Assembly: GCA_947044405.1 (NCBI GenBank) | Contig: CAMRHE010000459.1 | Span: 248,001-312,000 of the forward strand | Length of the DNA stretch: 64,000 bases | Direction of reading: 5' to 3' | Origin: Leptodactylus fallax | Lineage: Eukaryota; Chordata; Amphibia; Anura; Leptodactylidae | In this document: positions 23,301 through 35,800 of the stretch, piece after piece | Layout: every line of letters begins with the position of its first letter | Position numbering within the stretch: the stretch's first letter is position 1 | The notes under the pieces: generated by a model | Told to the model about the DNA's origin: nothing | Seen by the model: only the letters and a program-made list of their open reading frames with translations | The model's database searches: none | Made by a program: the position numbers and the translations under genes

Positions 23301-26300
23301 GTTGCTATGGGCTGTGTATCATGTGACCTCTCAAAGCTCTGCTCATTGGCCCAGGTTTGTTTTGCTAATTGGTTAGATTTCTCACAGGGGCGGGGCCTAT
23401 TACTGGCTCTTTATATAAGAAGGACGGCGGAAAAGTCTGGAAAATAAAGAAAGTTCTGTGTGTGCGGGGGCGGGGTGCAGCTGTGTCCTGTGGAGATGTG
23501 ACCTAATGGGGGGGTCCTAGTGAGGAGACGAATAGTCTGAGCACAGCCGCGCACCCCCCCTCCCCCTCCTCTTCCTCCTCAGCTTCTCCATTTCTCCTGG
23601 AATGTTTTTATTTCCCCAGAAAGTTCCTTGGAGAAACTCCAGCGGTCCCAAGTATCCGCAGCTGCTCCACCGGCCCCCCTCCCCAATATTACCCCCCCGG
23701 CCCCCTCCCCAATATTACCCCCCCCCCCCGCCCCCCCCCCCCCCTCCCCAATATTACCCCGCCCCCCCCCCCCATATTACCCCCCCGGCCCCCTCCCCAA
23801 TATTACCCCCCCCGGCCCCCTCCCCAATATTACCCCCCCGGCCCCCTCCCCAATATTACCCCCCCGGCCCCCTCCCCAATATTACCCCCCCCGGCCCCCC
23901 CCCCCAATATAACCAGCCCCCTCCCCAATATTACCCCCCCGGCCCCCTCCCCAATATTACCCCCCCCCCCCCGGCCCCCTCCCCAATATTACCCGGCCCC
24001 CCCCCCAGCCCCCTCCCCAATATTACCCCCCGGCCCCCTCCCCAATATTACCCCCCCGGCCCCCTCCCCCAATATTACCCCCCCGGCCCCCTCCCCAATA
24101 TTACCCCCCCCGGCCCCCTCCCCAATATTACCCCCCCCCCCCGGCCCCCTCCCCAATATTACCCCCCCGGCCCCCTCCCCAATATTACCCCCCCCGGCCC
24201 CCTCCCCAATATACCACCCCCCCCCCCCCGGCCCCCTCCCCAATATTACCCCCCCGGCCCCCCCCCCACCCCCCGGCCCCCTCCCCAATATTACCCCCCC
24301 GGGCCCCCTCCCCAATATAACCCCCCGGCCCCCCTCCCCAATATTACCCCCGGCCCCCTCCCCAATATTACCCCCCCCGGCCCCCTCCCCAATATTACCC
24401 CCGACCCCCTCCTCTATTATATGGCTATTACCCCCCCCGGCCCCCCCCCTTTACCCCCCCCCCTCCTCTATTATATGGCTATTACTTACCCCCGGCCCCC
24501 CTCCTCTATTATATGGCTATTACTTACCCCCCGGCCCCCTCCTCTATTATATGGCTATTACTTACCCCCGGCCCCCTCCTCTATTATATGGCTATTACCC
24601 CCCCCCGGCCCCCCTCCTCTATTATATGGCTATTACTTACCCCCGGCCCCCTCCTCTATTATATGGCTATTACCCCCCCGGCCCCCCTCCTCTATTATAT
24701 GGCTATTACTTACCCCCCGGCCCCCTCCTCTATTATATGGCTATTACCCCCCCGGCCCCCTCCTCTATTATATGGCTATTACTTACCCCCCGGCCCCCTC
24801 CTCTATTATATGGCTATTACTTACCCCCCGGCCCCCTCCTCTATTATATGGCTATTACCTACCCCCCGGCCCCCTCCTCTATTATATGGCTATTACTTAC
24901 CCCCGGCCCCCTCCTCTATTATATGGCTATTACCCCCCCCCCCCCCCCCCCCGGGCAGTAATAATTTGCCGTTGCCGCCCGGGTTCTGTCGCAGCTCGCC
25001 CGGCATCGCCCTGGTGTAACCCCCTGAGCCATGGCCGTGGTGACCTCTAACATGGCGGTGGGCCGAGCTCGCGCCTTCCTACATTGATGTTGTTTGTGTC
25101 TTCCAGAGAAGCTTGTGGTGGTCACGGTGGCCACGGACACCACGGAGGGCTACCAGCGCTTCCTCCGCACCGCCCGACACTTCAACTACACCGTGAAGGT
25201 GAGGCCTCCATCTTAGACTCGTCCGCCATATTTGAAGGCGGTCCCTCTATAACCCCGCCCTCTTCTTCTTCTCCTCCTCACAGACTCTGGGCCTGGGGCA
25301 GGAATGGAAAGGCGGAGACGTGGCCCGTACAGTCGGTGGTGGCCAGAAGGTGCGCTGGCTGAAGGAGGCGCTGGAGGACTACCGGGAGCAGGAGGACATG
25401 ATCATCATGTTTGTGGACAGGTGGGTAAGGCAGGATCGGGGGGAGGAGCTGAGACATCACATGACCTCCTGACCAGCCATCTTTTCTGCAGTTATGACGT
25501 CATCCTGGCCGGGAGCCCCATCGAGCTGCTCTGGAAGTTCCATCAGTTTGAGCAGAAGGTGGTCTTCTCGGCGGAGGGCTTCTGCTGGCCCGACTGGTCG
25601 CTGGCCGAGAAGTATCCGGCCGTAGGCAATGGCAAACGCTTCCTGAACTCTGGAGGTAAGAGCCTGCCGGCCACCGCCATGTTTAGTGCTGTCAGCAGTG
25701 TCATGTGACTGTGGCGACCCCACTGCCCTCTCTCGCCCCCTGCAGGTTTCATCGGTTACGCCCCTCAGCTTTATCGCATCGTCCAGCTCTGGAAGTTCAA
25801 GGACGACGACGACGACCAATTATTCTACACCAAGGTCTACCTGGACGAGGAGATGAGGGTGAGGGGGCACAAACATGTTGCACGCCCCGCCCCCTGTGTG
25901 TCGCACGCCCCCGCCCCTGTGTCGCACGCCCCGCCCCCTGTGTCGCACGCCCCGCCCCCTATGTGTCGCACGCCCCGCCCCTGCTCACCTGTCCAGGGAG
26001 CCCGCTCTCTATGTCTGACCTGTCTGTTCTCATTATACAGGAGAAGTTCAAAATCGGACTCGACCACAAGTCCAAGATCTTCCAGAACCTGAACGGCGCC
26101 ATCGGTAGGTAGAGCGGCGCGGTAGTGGGCGGGGTCATGGCGGCGTTCAGTCGCTAACAAGGCGTCTCTTCTGACAGATGAGGTCGTCATGAAGTTTGAC
26201 AAGAACAAGGTCCGGGCACGAAACGTCGCCTTCGATACCATCCCGGTCGTCATCCATGGCAACGGACCCACCAAGGTAGTGCCCACTGATGCCCACCCCG

Positions 26301-29300
26301 CTGCTGCCCCCTGCTGTCACCCAGCAGGCTCCTGACCTCTGCGCCTGCTTTATCTCCAGCTGCAGCTGAACTATCTGGGGAACTACGTGCCGAACGCCTG
26401 GACCCACGAAGGCGGCTGCGAAGTCTGCGACGACGACCTGCTGGACATCTCTGAGGTGGAGGTGAGTGCAGCGCCCCCTAGGTTACTGGCAGGACATACA
26501 TATACTTGTGGACTCTGCTGCTCTCTGTATCTGGAGACTACAGGGGAAGTACATATATAATAAGGAGCTAGATCCATGTCCTATACTCCGGTCACACCCA
26601 GAGCTGCAGCCACTATTCTGTTCTTATACTCCAGTCACAGCCAGAGCTGCAGCCGCTATTCTGCTCTTATACTCCAGTCACACCCAGAGCTTCAGCCGCT
26701 ATTCTGTTCTTATACTCCAGTCACAGCCAGAGCTGCAGCCACTATTCTGCTCTTATACTCCAGTCACAGCCAGAGCTGCAGCCACTATTCTGCTCTTATA
26801 CTCCAGTCACACCCAGAGCTGCAGCCGCTATTCTGCTCTTATACTCCAGTCACACCCAGAGCTTCAGCCGCTATTCTGTTCTTATACTCCAGTCACAGCC
26901 AGAGCTGCAGCCACTATTCTGCTCTTATACTCCAGTCACAGCCAGAGCTGCAGCCACTATTCTGCTCTTATACTCCAGTCACACCCAGAGCTGCAGCCGC
27001 ACTATTCTGCTCTTATACTCCAGTCACACCCAGAGCTGCAGCCACTATTCTGCTCTTATACTCCAGTCACACCCAGAGCTTCAGCCGCTATTCTGTTCTT
27101 ATACTCCAGTCACAGCCAGAGCTGCAGCCACTATTCTGCTCTTATACTCCAGTCACAGCCAGAGCTGCAGCCACTATTCTGCTCTTATACTCCAGTCACA
27201 GCCAGAGCTGCAGCCACTACTCTGCTCTTATACTCCAGTCACACCCAGAGCTGCAGCCACTATTCTGTTCTTATACTCCAGTCACACCCAGAGCTGCAGC
27301 CGCTATTCTGTTCTTATACTCCGGTCACAGCCAGAGCTGCAGCCGCTATTCTGCTCTTATACTCCAGTCACACCCAGAGCTCAGCCACTATTCTGCTCTT
27401 ATACTCCAGTCACACCCAGAGCTGCAGCCACTATTCTGCTCTTATACTCCAGTCACAACCAGAGCTGCAGCCGCTATTCTGCTCTTATACTCCAGTCACA
27501 CCCAGAGCTGCAGCCGCTATTCTGTTCTTATACTCCGGTCACACCCAGAGCTGCAGCCGCTATTCTGCTCTTATACTCCAGTCACACCCAGAGCTGCAGC
27601 CGCTATTCTGCTCTTATACTCCAGTCACAGCCAGAGCTGCAGCCGCTATTCTGTTCTTATACTCCAGTCACACCCAGAGCTGCAGCCGCTATTCTGCTCT
27701 TATACTCCAGTCACACCCAGAGCTGCAGCCGCTATTCTGCTCTTATACTCCAGTCACACCCAGAGCTGCAGCCGCTATTCTGTTCTTATACTCCGGTCAC
27801 ACCCAGAGCTGCAGCCGCTATTCTGTTCTTATACTCCGGTCACACCCAGAGCTGCAGCCGCTATTCTGCTCTTATACTCCAGTCACACCCAGAGCTGCAG
27901 CCGCTATTCTGCTCTTATACTCCAGTCACACCCAGAGCTGCAGCCGCTATTCTGCTCTTATACTCCAGTCACACCCAGAGCTGCAGCCGCTATTCTGCTC
28001 TTATACTCCAGTCACACCCAGAGCTGCAGCCGCTATTCTGTTCTTATACTCCAGTCACAGCCAGAGCTGCAGCCGCTATTCTGTTCTTATACTCCAGTCA
28101 CACCCAGAGCTGCAGCCGCTATTCTGCTCTTATACTCCGGTCACACCCAGAGCTGCAGCCGCTATTCTGTTCTTATACTCCGGTCACAGCCAGAGCTGCA
28201 GCCGCTATTCTGCTCTTATACTCCAGTCACACCCAGAGCTGCAGCCGCTATTCTGCTCTTATACTCCAGTCACACCCAGAGCTGCAGCCACTATTCTGCT
28301 CTTATACTCCAGTCACACCCAGAGCTGTTACTTCCTGCAGATCCCTTTCGTGGGGGATAACGTGTCAGCCTGTAATGTGCCCGGACTCAGCGGCGCCCCC
28401 GTCTTGTCTCCCGCAGGATGACGATCTGCCCCGGGTGTTGCTGGGCGTGTTCATTGAGCAGCCGACGCCGTTCCTGCCGCAGTTCCTGGAGAATCTGGCG
28501 GGGCTGAGCTACCCGCGGAGCCGCCTGTCCCTGTATATCCACAACAGTGTAAGAGCCCCGCCCTCATGACTATACTGGTGTGTTAGATTGTATCACATGA
28601 CACGGCTGACTCCGCCCCCTTGACTATACCGCCCCCAGGAGGTCTACCATGAGAGGCACATCCAGGACTTCTATGACAGCCACAAGGAGGAGTTCCCCAA
28701 CCTGAAGATGGTGGGTCCGGAGGAGGCGCTGAGCCAGGGCGAGGCCAGGGACATGGGCATGTAAGTCAGAGGGGTGGAGTCTGTCAGATGGGCGGGGCCT
28801 CCTCCAGTCCGCACTGACGCACTGTGTGTACAGGGACCTGTGTCGGCAGGACGACGCCTGTGACTACTACTACAGCCTGGACGCCGACGTGGTACTGACC
28901 AACCCCGACACCCTGTACATCCTGATCCAGGAGAACCGGTCAGTGGGGCGTCATCTCCAGGGGGAGGGGCTATTAGTGACACCCATAACTGACACCAGAA
29001 ATCCCCTCCCTACAGGAAAATCATCGCCCCCATGGTGTCCCGCAGCGGAAAGCTCTGGTCCAACTTCTGGGGGGCGCTCAGCCCGGAGGGGTACTACGCC
29101 CGATCCGAGGACTACGTGGACATAGTGCAGGGGAAGAGGATGTGAGTCTACACCCGGGAGTGGGCGGAGCCAACCTATAGGGCATTTCCTACCTGTTGTC
29201 TGTCTTGCAGTGGGGTGTGGAACGTGCCGTACATCGCCCACTCCTACCTGGTCAGGGGGGAGACGCTGCGGCAGGAGTTGTCACGCAAGAACGTCTTCAC

Positions 29301-32300
29301 GTTGTCAGGAGTGGACCCCGACATGTCCTTCTGTAAGAGTGCGAGGGACAAGGTAGGTGCCCGGAGGTTGGGGGTGATTGTCCCTCCCCCAGTAGTGGTG
29401 GTGGTGATGATGATGACTCCTCCCCCAGTACTGATGTGATGATGATGATGTCAGTGTGCAATGTGATGACTCCTCCCCCATTACTGATGATGTCGGGGTC
29501 AAGTGTGATGACTCCTCCCCCAGTACTGATGATGTCAGGGTGCAGTGTGATGACTCCTCCCCGGTAGTGATGATGTCAGGGTACAGTGTGATGACTCCTC
29601 CCCCATTACTGATGATGTCGGGGTCAAGTGTGATGACTCCTCCCCCAGTACTGATGATGTCAGGGTGCAGTGTGATGACTCCTCCCCCGGTAGTGATGAT
29701 GTCAGGGTACAGTGTGATGACTACTTCCCCAGTACTGATGATGTCAGGGTGCAGTGTGATGACTCCTCCCCCGGTAGTGATGATGTCAGGGTACAGTGTG
29801 ATGACTCCTTCCCCAGTACTGATGATGTCAGGGTGCAGTGTGATGACTCCTCCCCCAGTACTGATGATGATGTTAGGGTGCAGTGTGATGACTCCTCTCC
29901 CAGTACTGATGATGATGTCAGGGTGCAGTGTGATGACTCCTCTCCCAGTACTGATGATGATGTCAGGGTGCAGTGTGATGACTCCTCCCCCAGTAGTGAC
30001 AATGATGATGATGTCAGGGTGCAGTGTGATGACTCCTCCACCGGTAGTGATGATGTCAGGATGCAGTGTGATGACTCCTCCTCTGGTAGTGATGATGTCA
30101 GGGTGCAGTGTGATGACTCCTCCCCCGGTAGTGATGATGTCAGGGTGCAGTGTGATGACTCCTCCCCCAGTATTGACAATGATGAGGATGTCAGGGTGCA
30201 GTGTGATGACTCCTACCCTGGTAGTGATGATGTCAGGGTACAGTGTGATGACTCCTTCCCCAGTACTGATGATGTCAGGGTGCAGTGTGATGACTCATCC
30301 CCCTGTAGTGATGATGTCAGGGTGCAGTGTGATGACTCCTCCCCGGTAGTGATGATGTCAGGGTGCAGTGTGATGACTCCTCCCCCAGTACTGATGATGT
30401 CAGGGTGCAGTGTGATGACTCCTCCCCCTGTAGTGATGATGTCAGGGTGCAGTGTGATGACTCCTCCCCCAGTAGTGACAATGATGTCGGTGCAGTGTGA
30501 TGACTCCTCCCCCAGTAGTGACGATGATGATGTCAGGGTGCAGTGTGATGACTCCTTCCCCAGTAGTGACAATGATGATGATGTCAGGGTGCAGTGTGAT
30601 GACTCCTCCCCCAGTACTGATCATGTCAGGGTGCAGTGTGATGACTCCTCCCACGGTAGTGATGATGTCAGGGTGCAGTGTGATGACTCCTCCCCTGGTA
30701 GTGATGATGTCAGGGTGCAGTGTGATGACTCCTCCCCTGGTAGTGATGATGTCAGGGTGCAGTGTGATGACTCCTCCCCCAGTAGTGACAATGATGATGA
30801 TGTCAGGGTGCAGTGTGATGACTCCTCCCACGGTAGTGATGATGTCAGGGTGCAGTGTGATGACTCCTCCCCTGGTAGTGATGATGTCAGGGTGCAGTGT
30901 GATGACTCCTCCCCCAGTATTGACAATGATGAGGATGTCAGGGTGCAGTGTGATGACTCCTACCCTGGTAGTGATGATGTCAGGGTGCAGTGTGATGACT
31001 CCTCCCCGGTAGTGATGATGTCAGGGTGCAGTGTGATGACTCCTCCCCCAGTACTGATGATGTCAGGGTGCAGTGTGATGACTCCTCCCCCTGTAGTGAT
31101 GATGTCAGGGTGCAGTGTGATGACTCCTCCCCCAGTAGTGACAATGATGTCGGTGCAGTGTGATGACTCCTCCCCCAGTAGTGACGATGATGATGTCAGG
31201 GTGCAGTGTGATGACTCCTTCCCCAGTAGTGACAATGATGATGATGTCAGGGTGCAGTGTGATGACTCCTCCCCCAGTACTGATCATGTCAGGGTGCAGT
31301 GTGATGACTCCTCCCACGGTAGTGATGATGTCAGGGTGCAGTGTGATGACTCCTCCCCTGGTAGTGATGATGTCAGGGTGCAGTGTGATGACTCCTCCCC
31401 TGGTAGTGATGATGTCAGGGTGCAGTGTGATGACTCCTCCCCCAGTAGTGACAATGATGATGATGTCAGGGTGCAGTGTGATGACTCCTCCCACGGTAGT
31501 GATGATGTCAGGGTGCAGTGTGATGACTCCTCCACCGGTAGTGATGATGTCAGGATGCAGTGTGATGACTCCTCCTCTGGTAGTGATGATGTCAGGGTGC
31601 AGTGTGATGACTCCTCCCCCGGTAGTGATGATGTCAGGGTGCAGTGTGATGACTCCTCCCCCAGTATTGACAATGATGAGGATGTCAGGGTGCAGTGTGA
31701 TGACTCCTACCCTGGTAGTGATGATGTCAGGGTACAGTGTGATGACTCCTTCCCCAGTACTGATGATGTCAGGGTGCAGTGTGATGACTCATCCCCCTGT
31801 AGTGATGATGTCAGGGTGCAGTGTGATGACTCCTCCCCGGTAGTGATGATGTCAGGGTGCAGTGTGATGACTCCTCCCCCAGTACTGATGATGTCAGGGT
31901 GCAGTGTGATGACTCCTCCCCCTGTAGTGATGATGTCAGGGTGCAGTGTGATGACTCCTCCCCCAGTAGTGACAATGATGTCGGTGCAGTGTGATGACTC
32001 CTCCCCCAGTAGTGACGATGATGATGTCAGGGTGCAGTGTGATGACTCCTTCCCCAGTAGTGACAATGATGATGATGTCAGGGTGCAGTGTGATGACTCC
32101 TCCCCCAGTACTGATCATGTCAGGGTGCAGTGTGATGACTCCTCCCACGGTAGTGATGATGTCAGGGTGCAGTGTGATGACTCCTCCCCTGGTAGTGATG
32201 ATGTCAGGGTGCAGTGTGATGACTCCTCCCCTGGTAGTGATGATGTCAGGGTGCAGTGTGATGACTCCTCCCCCAGTAGTGACAATGATGATGATGTCAG

Positions 32301-34310
32301 GGTGCAGTGTGATGACTCCTCCCACGGTAGTGATGATGTCAGGGTGCAGTGTGATGACTCCTCCCCCAGTATTGACAATGATGAGGATGTCAGGGTGCAG
32401 TGTGATGACTCCTACCCTGGTAGTGATGATGTCAGGGTGCAGTGTGATGACTCCTCCCCGGTAGTGATGATGTCAGGGTGCAGTGTGATGACTCCTCCCC
32501 AGTACTGATGATGTCAGGGTGCAGTGTGATGACTCCTCCCCCTGTAGTGATGATGTCAGGGTGCAGTGTGATGACTCCTCCCCCAGTAGTGACAATGATG
32601 TCGGGTGCAGTGTGATGACTCCTCCCCCAGTAGTGACGATGATGATGTCAGGGTGCAGTGTGATGACTCCTTCCCCAGTAGTGACAATGATGATGATGTC
32701 AGGGTGCAGTGTGATGACTCCTCCCACGGTAGTGATGATGTCAGGGTGCAGTGTGATGACTCCTCCCCTGGTAGTGATGATGTCAGGGTGCAGTGTGATG
32801 ACTCCTCCCCCAGTAGTGACAATGATGATGATGTCAGGGTGCAGTGTGATGACTCCTCCCCTCTTTCTTCCCCTCCTCAGGGCGTGTTCCTGCACATCAG
32901 TAATCGGGATGAGTTTGGGCGTTTAATCTCCACCTCCAATTATAACACCTCCCGACTACACAGCGACCTGTGGCAGATCTTCGAAAACCCTGTGGTATGA
33001 AGCCCCTCCCTCTCATATAGCCCCTCCCCCAGACTCTCTGCCCCTCCCCAGTATTTGACCTTGTTCTCTGTCTCCAGGACTGGAAGGAGAAATACATCCA
33101 TGAGAATTACTCCCGGATCTTCGAGGAGGATTATTATGAGCAGGTAACCTGATAGCGCCCCCTAGGGGGAGGGTGAGTGTGGGGTAATCTCCCTCTGGTG
33201 GTCCGGCTCTGTATGACACGTCTGACCTCTGGCCTTGCTCTTCTCAGCCTTGTCCTGATGTCTACTGGTTCCCCATCTTCAAGGAAGTCATGTGCGACGA
33301 GTTTGTGGAGCAGATGGAGAACTTTGGGCAGTGGTCGGGGGGCCGGAACGAAGTAAGTAGTGACCCATGTATAACAGTGCGCCCCCCACTGGATAGCGGA
33401 TATCGGGGGTCCTCACCTGGTGGTAGTGACAGTCTGAGCGGAGGCCCCATCTAAAGCCGCCAAGACCCGACCCATGAACTCATGTAGACCCCTACCCAAA
33501 AGTATACCCCAGACCCCTAAAGTCATCCAGACCAGACCCCTACACAAAACTAGACCCCGGGGTCGGAGCTGAGCGGGCCCAGACCCCCGGGGCCGGAGCT
33601 GAGCGGGCCCAGACCCCCGGGGCCGGAGCTGAGCGGGCCCAGACCCCCGGGGCCGGACCTGACCTCCTTAGAGCCCTTCAGACCACACCCCTCCAGTTCC
33701 TGACTCCTCCCACCGCTGGCCATTTTGGTCTTTTCCTCCAGGACAAGCGCCTGGCCGGCGGCTATGAGAATGTGCCCACCGTGGACATCCACATGACGCA
33801 GGCGGGGTACCAGGAGGAGTGGCTGAAGTTCCTGAAGGAATACATCGCCCCCGTCACCGAGAAGCTGTTCCCCGGATATTACACCAAGGTAACGCCCGCT
33901 GCCCCAGCCCCCTTATGTCCCCTACTGTCTCCCTCACTGACCGCCATCTTCTTCTCAGGCCAACGCGTTCCTGAACTTCATTGTGCGGTACCGCCCCGAC
34001 GAGCAGCCGGCCCTGCGCCCGCACCACGACTCCTCCACCTTCACCATCAACATCGCCCTCAACAACAAGGGCATCGACTATGAGGTGAGTGGCGCCATCT
34101 CTGGTTAGTCGTGTGACTGCCACCCCAAGTACTAACTGTGACTCCTCCCCTCAGGGCGGCGGCTGCCGATTCATCCGCTATAACTGCCGCGTGGAGTCAC
34201 CACGGAAAGGCTGGTCCCTGATCCACCCGGGCCGTCTGACCCATTACCACGAGGGGCTGCCCACCACCATGGGGACGCGCTACATCATGGTGTCATTTGT
34301 GGACCCTTGA
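20304..34310 (+). CDS. PLOD3: PLOD3, procollagen-lysine 2-oxoglutarate 5-dioxygenase / collagen glycosyltransferase
   Basis: Nineteen exons: 20304-20394, 25107-25198, 25284-25420, 25492-25655, 25746-25858, 26041-26104, 26178-26275, 26360-26461, 28417-28548, 28639-28760, 28834-28938, 29016-29141, 29211-29352, 32881-32994, 33078-33143, 33248-33352, 33742-33888, 33959-34084, 34155-34310. All junctions are GT-AG, and the sum of 2202 nt gives 733 residues (family about 735). Residues 1-20 form a signal peptide. The N-terminal glycosyltransferase domain has VDSYD (D106, D109), and a second GT-like domain has [10 protein letters not shown]. The C-terminal Fe(II)/2OG dioxygenase has H662-x-D664, H714 and R724. 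N-glycosylation sequons are at N57, N518 and N544. The enzyme hydroxylates collagen lysines and adds galactose and glucose in the ER. PLOD3 rather than PLOD1/2 is inferred from the adjacent ZNHIT1. Introns 1, 8 and 13 are largely minisatellite. Confidence 0.96.
20465..22830 (+). repeat. 36-bp purine-rich minisatellite in PLOD3 intron 1 (about 65 units)
   Basis: The unit is GGGGCGAGGGTCAGATGCGG + GGAGAGAGAGCGGAGA. From about 20560 to 22030 the units are almost identical; from 22030 to 22450 they are shuffled and shortened; then regular again to 22830. The array starts about 70 bp after the exon 1 donor. The coding-sense strand is G and A rich. All three plus frames stay open for hundreds of codons because the unit is a multiple of 3, and one of these frames runs on from the real signal-peptide exon, so it must not be mistaken for a continuous PLOD3 first exon. 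Confidence 0.97.
22831..23655 (+). other. Single-copy part of PLOD3 intron 1
   Basis: Unique intronic sequence with a TATA-like TCTTTATATAAG at about 23409 and a C-rich transition at about 23550. No exon with PLOD3 homology was seen. Confidence 0.5.
23656..24408 (+). repeat. 25-bp C-rich minisatellite in PLOD3 intron 1
   Basis: Units of about 24-27 bp, CCGGCCCCCTCCCCAATATT + ACCCCC, with variable C-run lengths. About 30 units. Confidence 0.93.
24409..24955 (+). repeat. 36-38-bp C-rich minisatellite in PLOD3 intron 1
   Basis: The unit CGGCCCCCTCCTCTATTATA + TGGCTATTACTTACCCCC repeats about 15 times and shares its CGGCCCCCTCC start with the preceding array, so one probably arose from the other. 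It ends in a C run at about 24933-24952, about 155 bp before exon 2. Confidence 0.93.
25872..25985 (+). repeat. Short GC-rich tandem repeat in PLOD3 intron 5
   Basis: Four to five imperfect units around GCACGCCCCGCCCCCTGTG and GTCGCAC, 23-27 bp, starting just after the exon 5 donor (25859). Confidence 0.8.
26572..28335 (+). repeat. 43-bp minisatellite filling PLOD3 intron 8 (about 41 units)
   Basis: The unit is AGAGCTGCAGCCGCTATTCT + GCTCTTATACTCCAGTCACACCC, with variants ACAGCC, TTCAGCC, GTTCTTATAC and CCGGTCAC. The intron is 26462-28416. Forty-three is not a multiple of 3, yet open frames persist because no stop occurs in any of the three phases. Related words occur in the repeats at 34715-35800. 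Confidence 0.95.
29375..32862 (+). repeat. 42-bp minisatellite with large higher-order duplications, PLOD3 intron 13 (about 80 units)
   Basis: The unit is GTCAGGGTGCAGTGTGATGA + CTCCTCCCCCAGTAGTGATGAT, with ATG(AT) length variants. Diagnostic variants (the phrase ACAATGATGTCGGTGCAG) recur at about 30479, 31142, 31973 and 32590, so blocks of about 663, 831 and 617 bp were duplicated. The array ends in the polypyrimidine tract of exon 14 (exon starts 32881). Confidence 0.95.
33553..33665 (+). repeat. 30-bp GC-rich repeat in PLOD3 intron 16
   Basis: About four units of CCCCCGGGGCCGGAGCTGAG + CGGGCCCAGA, within the intron 33353-33741. Confidence 0.9.
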
Positions 34311-34690
34311 CCCAAAGATACGCCTCGATTCTAGAAGGACACTGAAGGGGGCGCCGTCTGACAAGTAACATGGCGTCTCCAGCCGCACTGTCTAATGATT
34401 CGCCAGCACACATCGCTATCACACCAGGTGGCGCCCATCACTACGGTAACGGCGCTGATCTTCACCTCAGGCTACCAGAACCACCGGAAGGAGGCGGAGC
34501 CACTGCGTACCCATCAGCAGAGGTCACAGGTCAGGGCGCCGGGACGGAAAACGGTCTAGGAAAAGCAAATCGCCGCTTCTGTACAAAACGCTTTAAATTA
34601 TTTTCTGCCAAATTTTTCTTTTTTTATAGGAATATTTTTAATGAGAATTAAAGTGAAATTGTTTAATAAATAAAACCGTAGCGGAAACGC
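34311..34690 (+). other. PLOD3 3'UTR with double polyadenylation signal
   Basis: The stop is 34308-34310. Two overlapping AATAAA hexamers lie at 34665-34670 and 34669-34674, so the cleavage site should be about 10-30 bp further on. A T-rich stretch at 34613-34638 precedes them. The implied 3'UTR is about 370 bp. Confidence 0.75.
34421..34435 (+). promoter_or_regulatory. CTCF-like motif in PLOD3 3'UTR
   Basis: ACACCAGGTGGCGCC matches the CTCF core CCASYAGRKGGCRS apart from the first base, forward orientation. Motif only. Confidence 0.4.
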
Positions 34691-34714
34691 CTGCAGCGAG
34701 CAGAATTATCTTCC

Positions 34715-35800
34715 AGTCACAGCCAGAGCTGCAGTCACAAAACTACTGCATCATGTCCTGTACTCCGCTCGCAGCCAGAGCTGCAGTAATAATGCTAAAG
34801 GCAAAGGCCAGCCAGAAGGAAAATCACTGCAGAACCCCAGAGAATGCCTAACAGTGAGCGCAGCTCTGGAGTATAATACAGGATAAGTAATGTAATGTAT
34901 GTACACAGTGACTGCAGCTCTGGAGTATAATACAGGATGTAACTCAGGATCAGTACAGGATAAGTAATGTAATGTATGTACACAGTGACTGTACCAGCAG
35001 AATAGTGAGCGCAGCTCTGGAGTATAATACAGGATAAGTAATGTAATGTTTGTACACAGTGACTGCACCAGCAGAATAGTGAGCGCAGCTCTGGAGTATA
35101 ATACAGGATGTAACTCAGGATCAGTACAGGATAAGTAATGTAATGTATGTACACAGTGACTGCACCAGCAGAATAGTGAGCGCAGCTCTGGAGTATAATA
35201 CAGGATAAGTAATGTAATGTATGTACACAGTGACTGTACCAGCAGAATAGTGAGTGCAGCTCTGGAGTATAATACAGGATAAGTAATGTAATGTATGTAC
35301 ACAGTGACTGCACCAGCAGAATAGTGAGTGCAGCTCTGGAGTATAATACAGGATATAACTCAGGATCAGTACAGGATAAGTAATGTAATGTATGTACACA
35401 GTGACTGTACCAGCAGAATAGTGAGCGCAGCTCTGGAGTATAATACAGGATAAGTAATGTAATGTTTGTACACAGTGACTGCACCAGCAGAATAGTGAGC
35501 GCAGCTCTGGAGTATAATACAGGATGTAACTCAGGATCAGTACAGGATAAGTAATGTAATGTATGTACACAGTGACTGTACCAGCAGAATAGTGAGCACA
35601 GCTCTGGAGTATAATACAGGATAAGTAATGTAATGTATGTACACAGTGACTGTACCAGCAGAATAGTGAGCGCAGCTCTGGAGTATAATACAGGATAAGT
35701 AATGTAATGTATGTACACAGTGACTGCACCAGCAGAATAGTGAGCGCAGCTCTGGAGTATAATACAGGATGTAACTCAGGATCAGTACAGGATAAGTAAC
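34715..35800 (+). repeat. 74/97-bp satellite downstream of PLOD3
   Basis: From 34860 about eleven units: GCGCAGCTCTGGAGTATAAT, ACAGGATAAGTAATGTAATG, TATGTACACAGTGACTG, then CACCAGCAGAATAGTGA (74 bp). Some carry a 23-bp insert, ATGTAACTCAGGATCAGTAC + AGG, giving 97 bp; short and long units alternate irregularly. The leader 34715-34790 has two copies of CAGCCAGAGCTGCAGT. It is a repeat type I know to be common in frog genomes. Confidence 0.9.

Noticed and set aside
23602..25050. Proline-rich 482-codon frame resembling an extensin or collagen-like protein
   Set aside because: C-rich minisatellite within PLOD3 intron 1. No flanking exon signals.
26466..28421. 651-codon hydrophobic repeat frame
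   Set aside because: 43-bp minisatellite in PLOD3 intron 8. Flanking exons splice around it in phase.
29665..32508. 947-codon Asp/Ser-rich repeat frame
   Set aside because: 42-bp minisatellite within PLOD3 intron 13, whose ends join correctly spliced exons 13 and 14.
29375..32862. Box C-like TGATGA words suggesting C/D snoRNAs
   Set aside because: The word is part of every repeat unit; no box D with terminal stem was found at suitable spacing.
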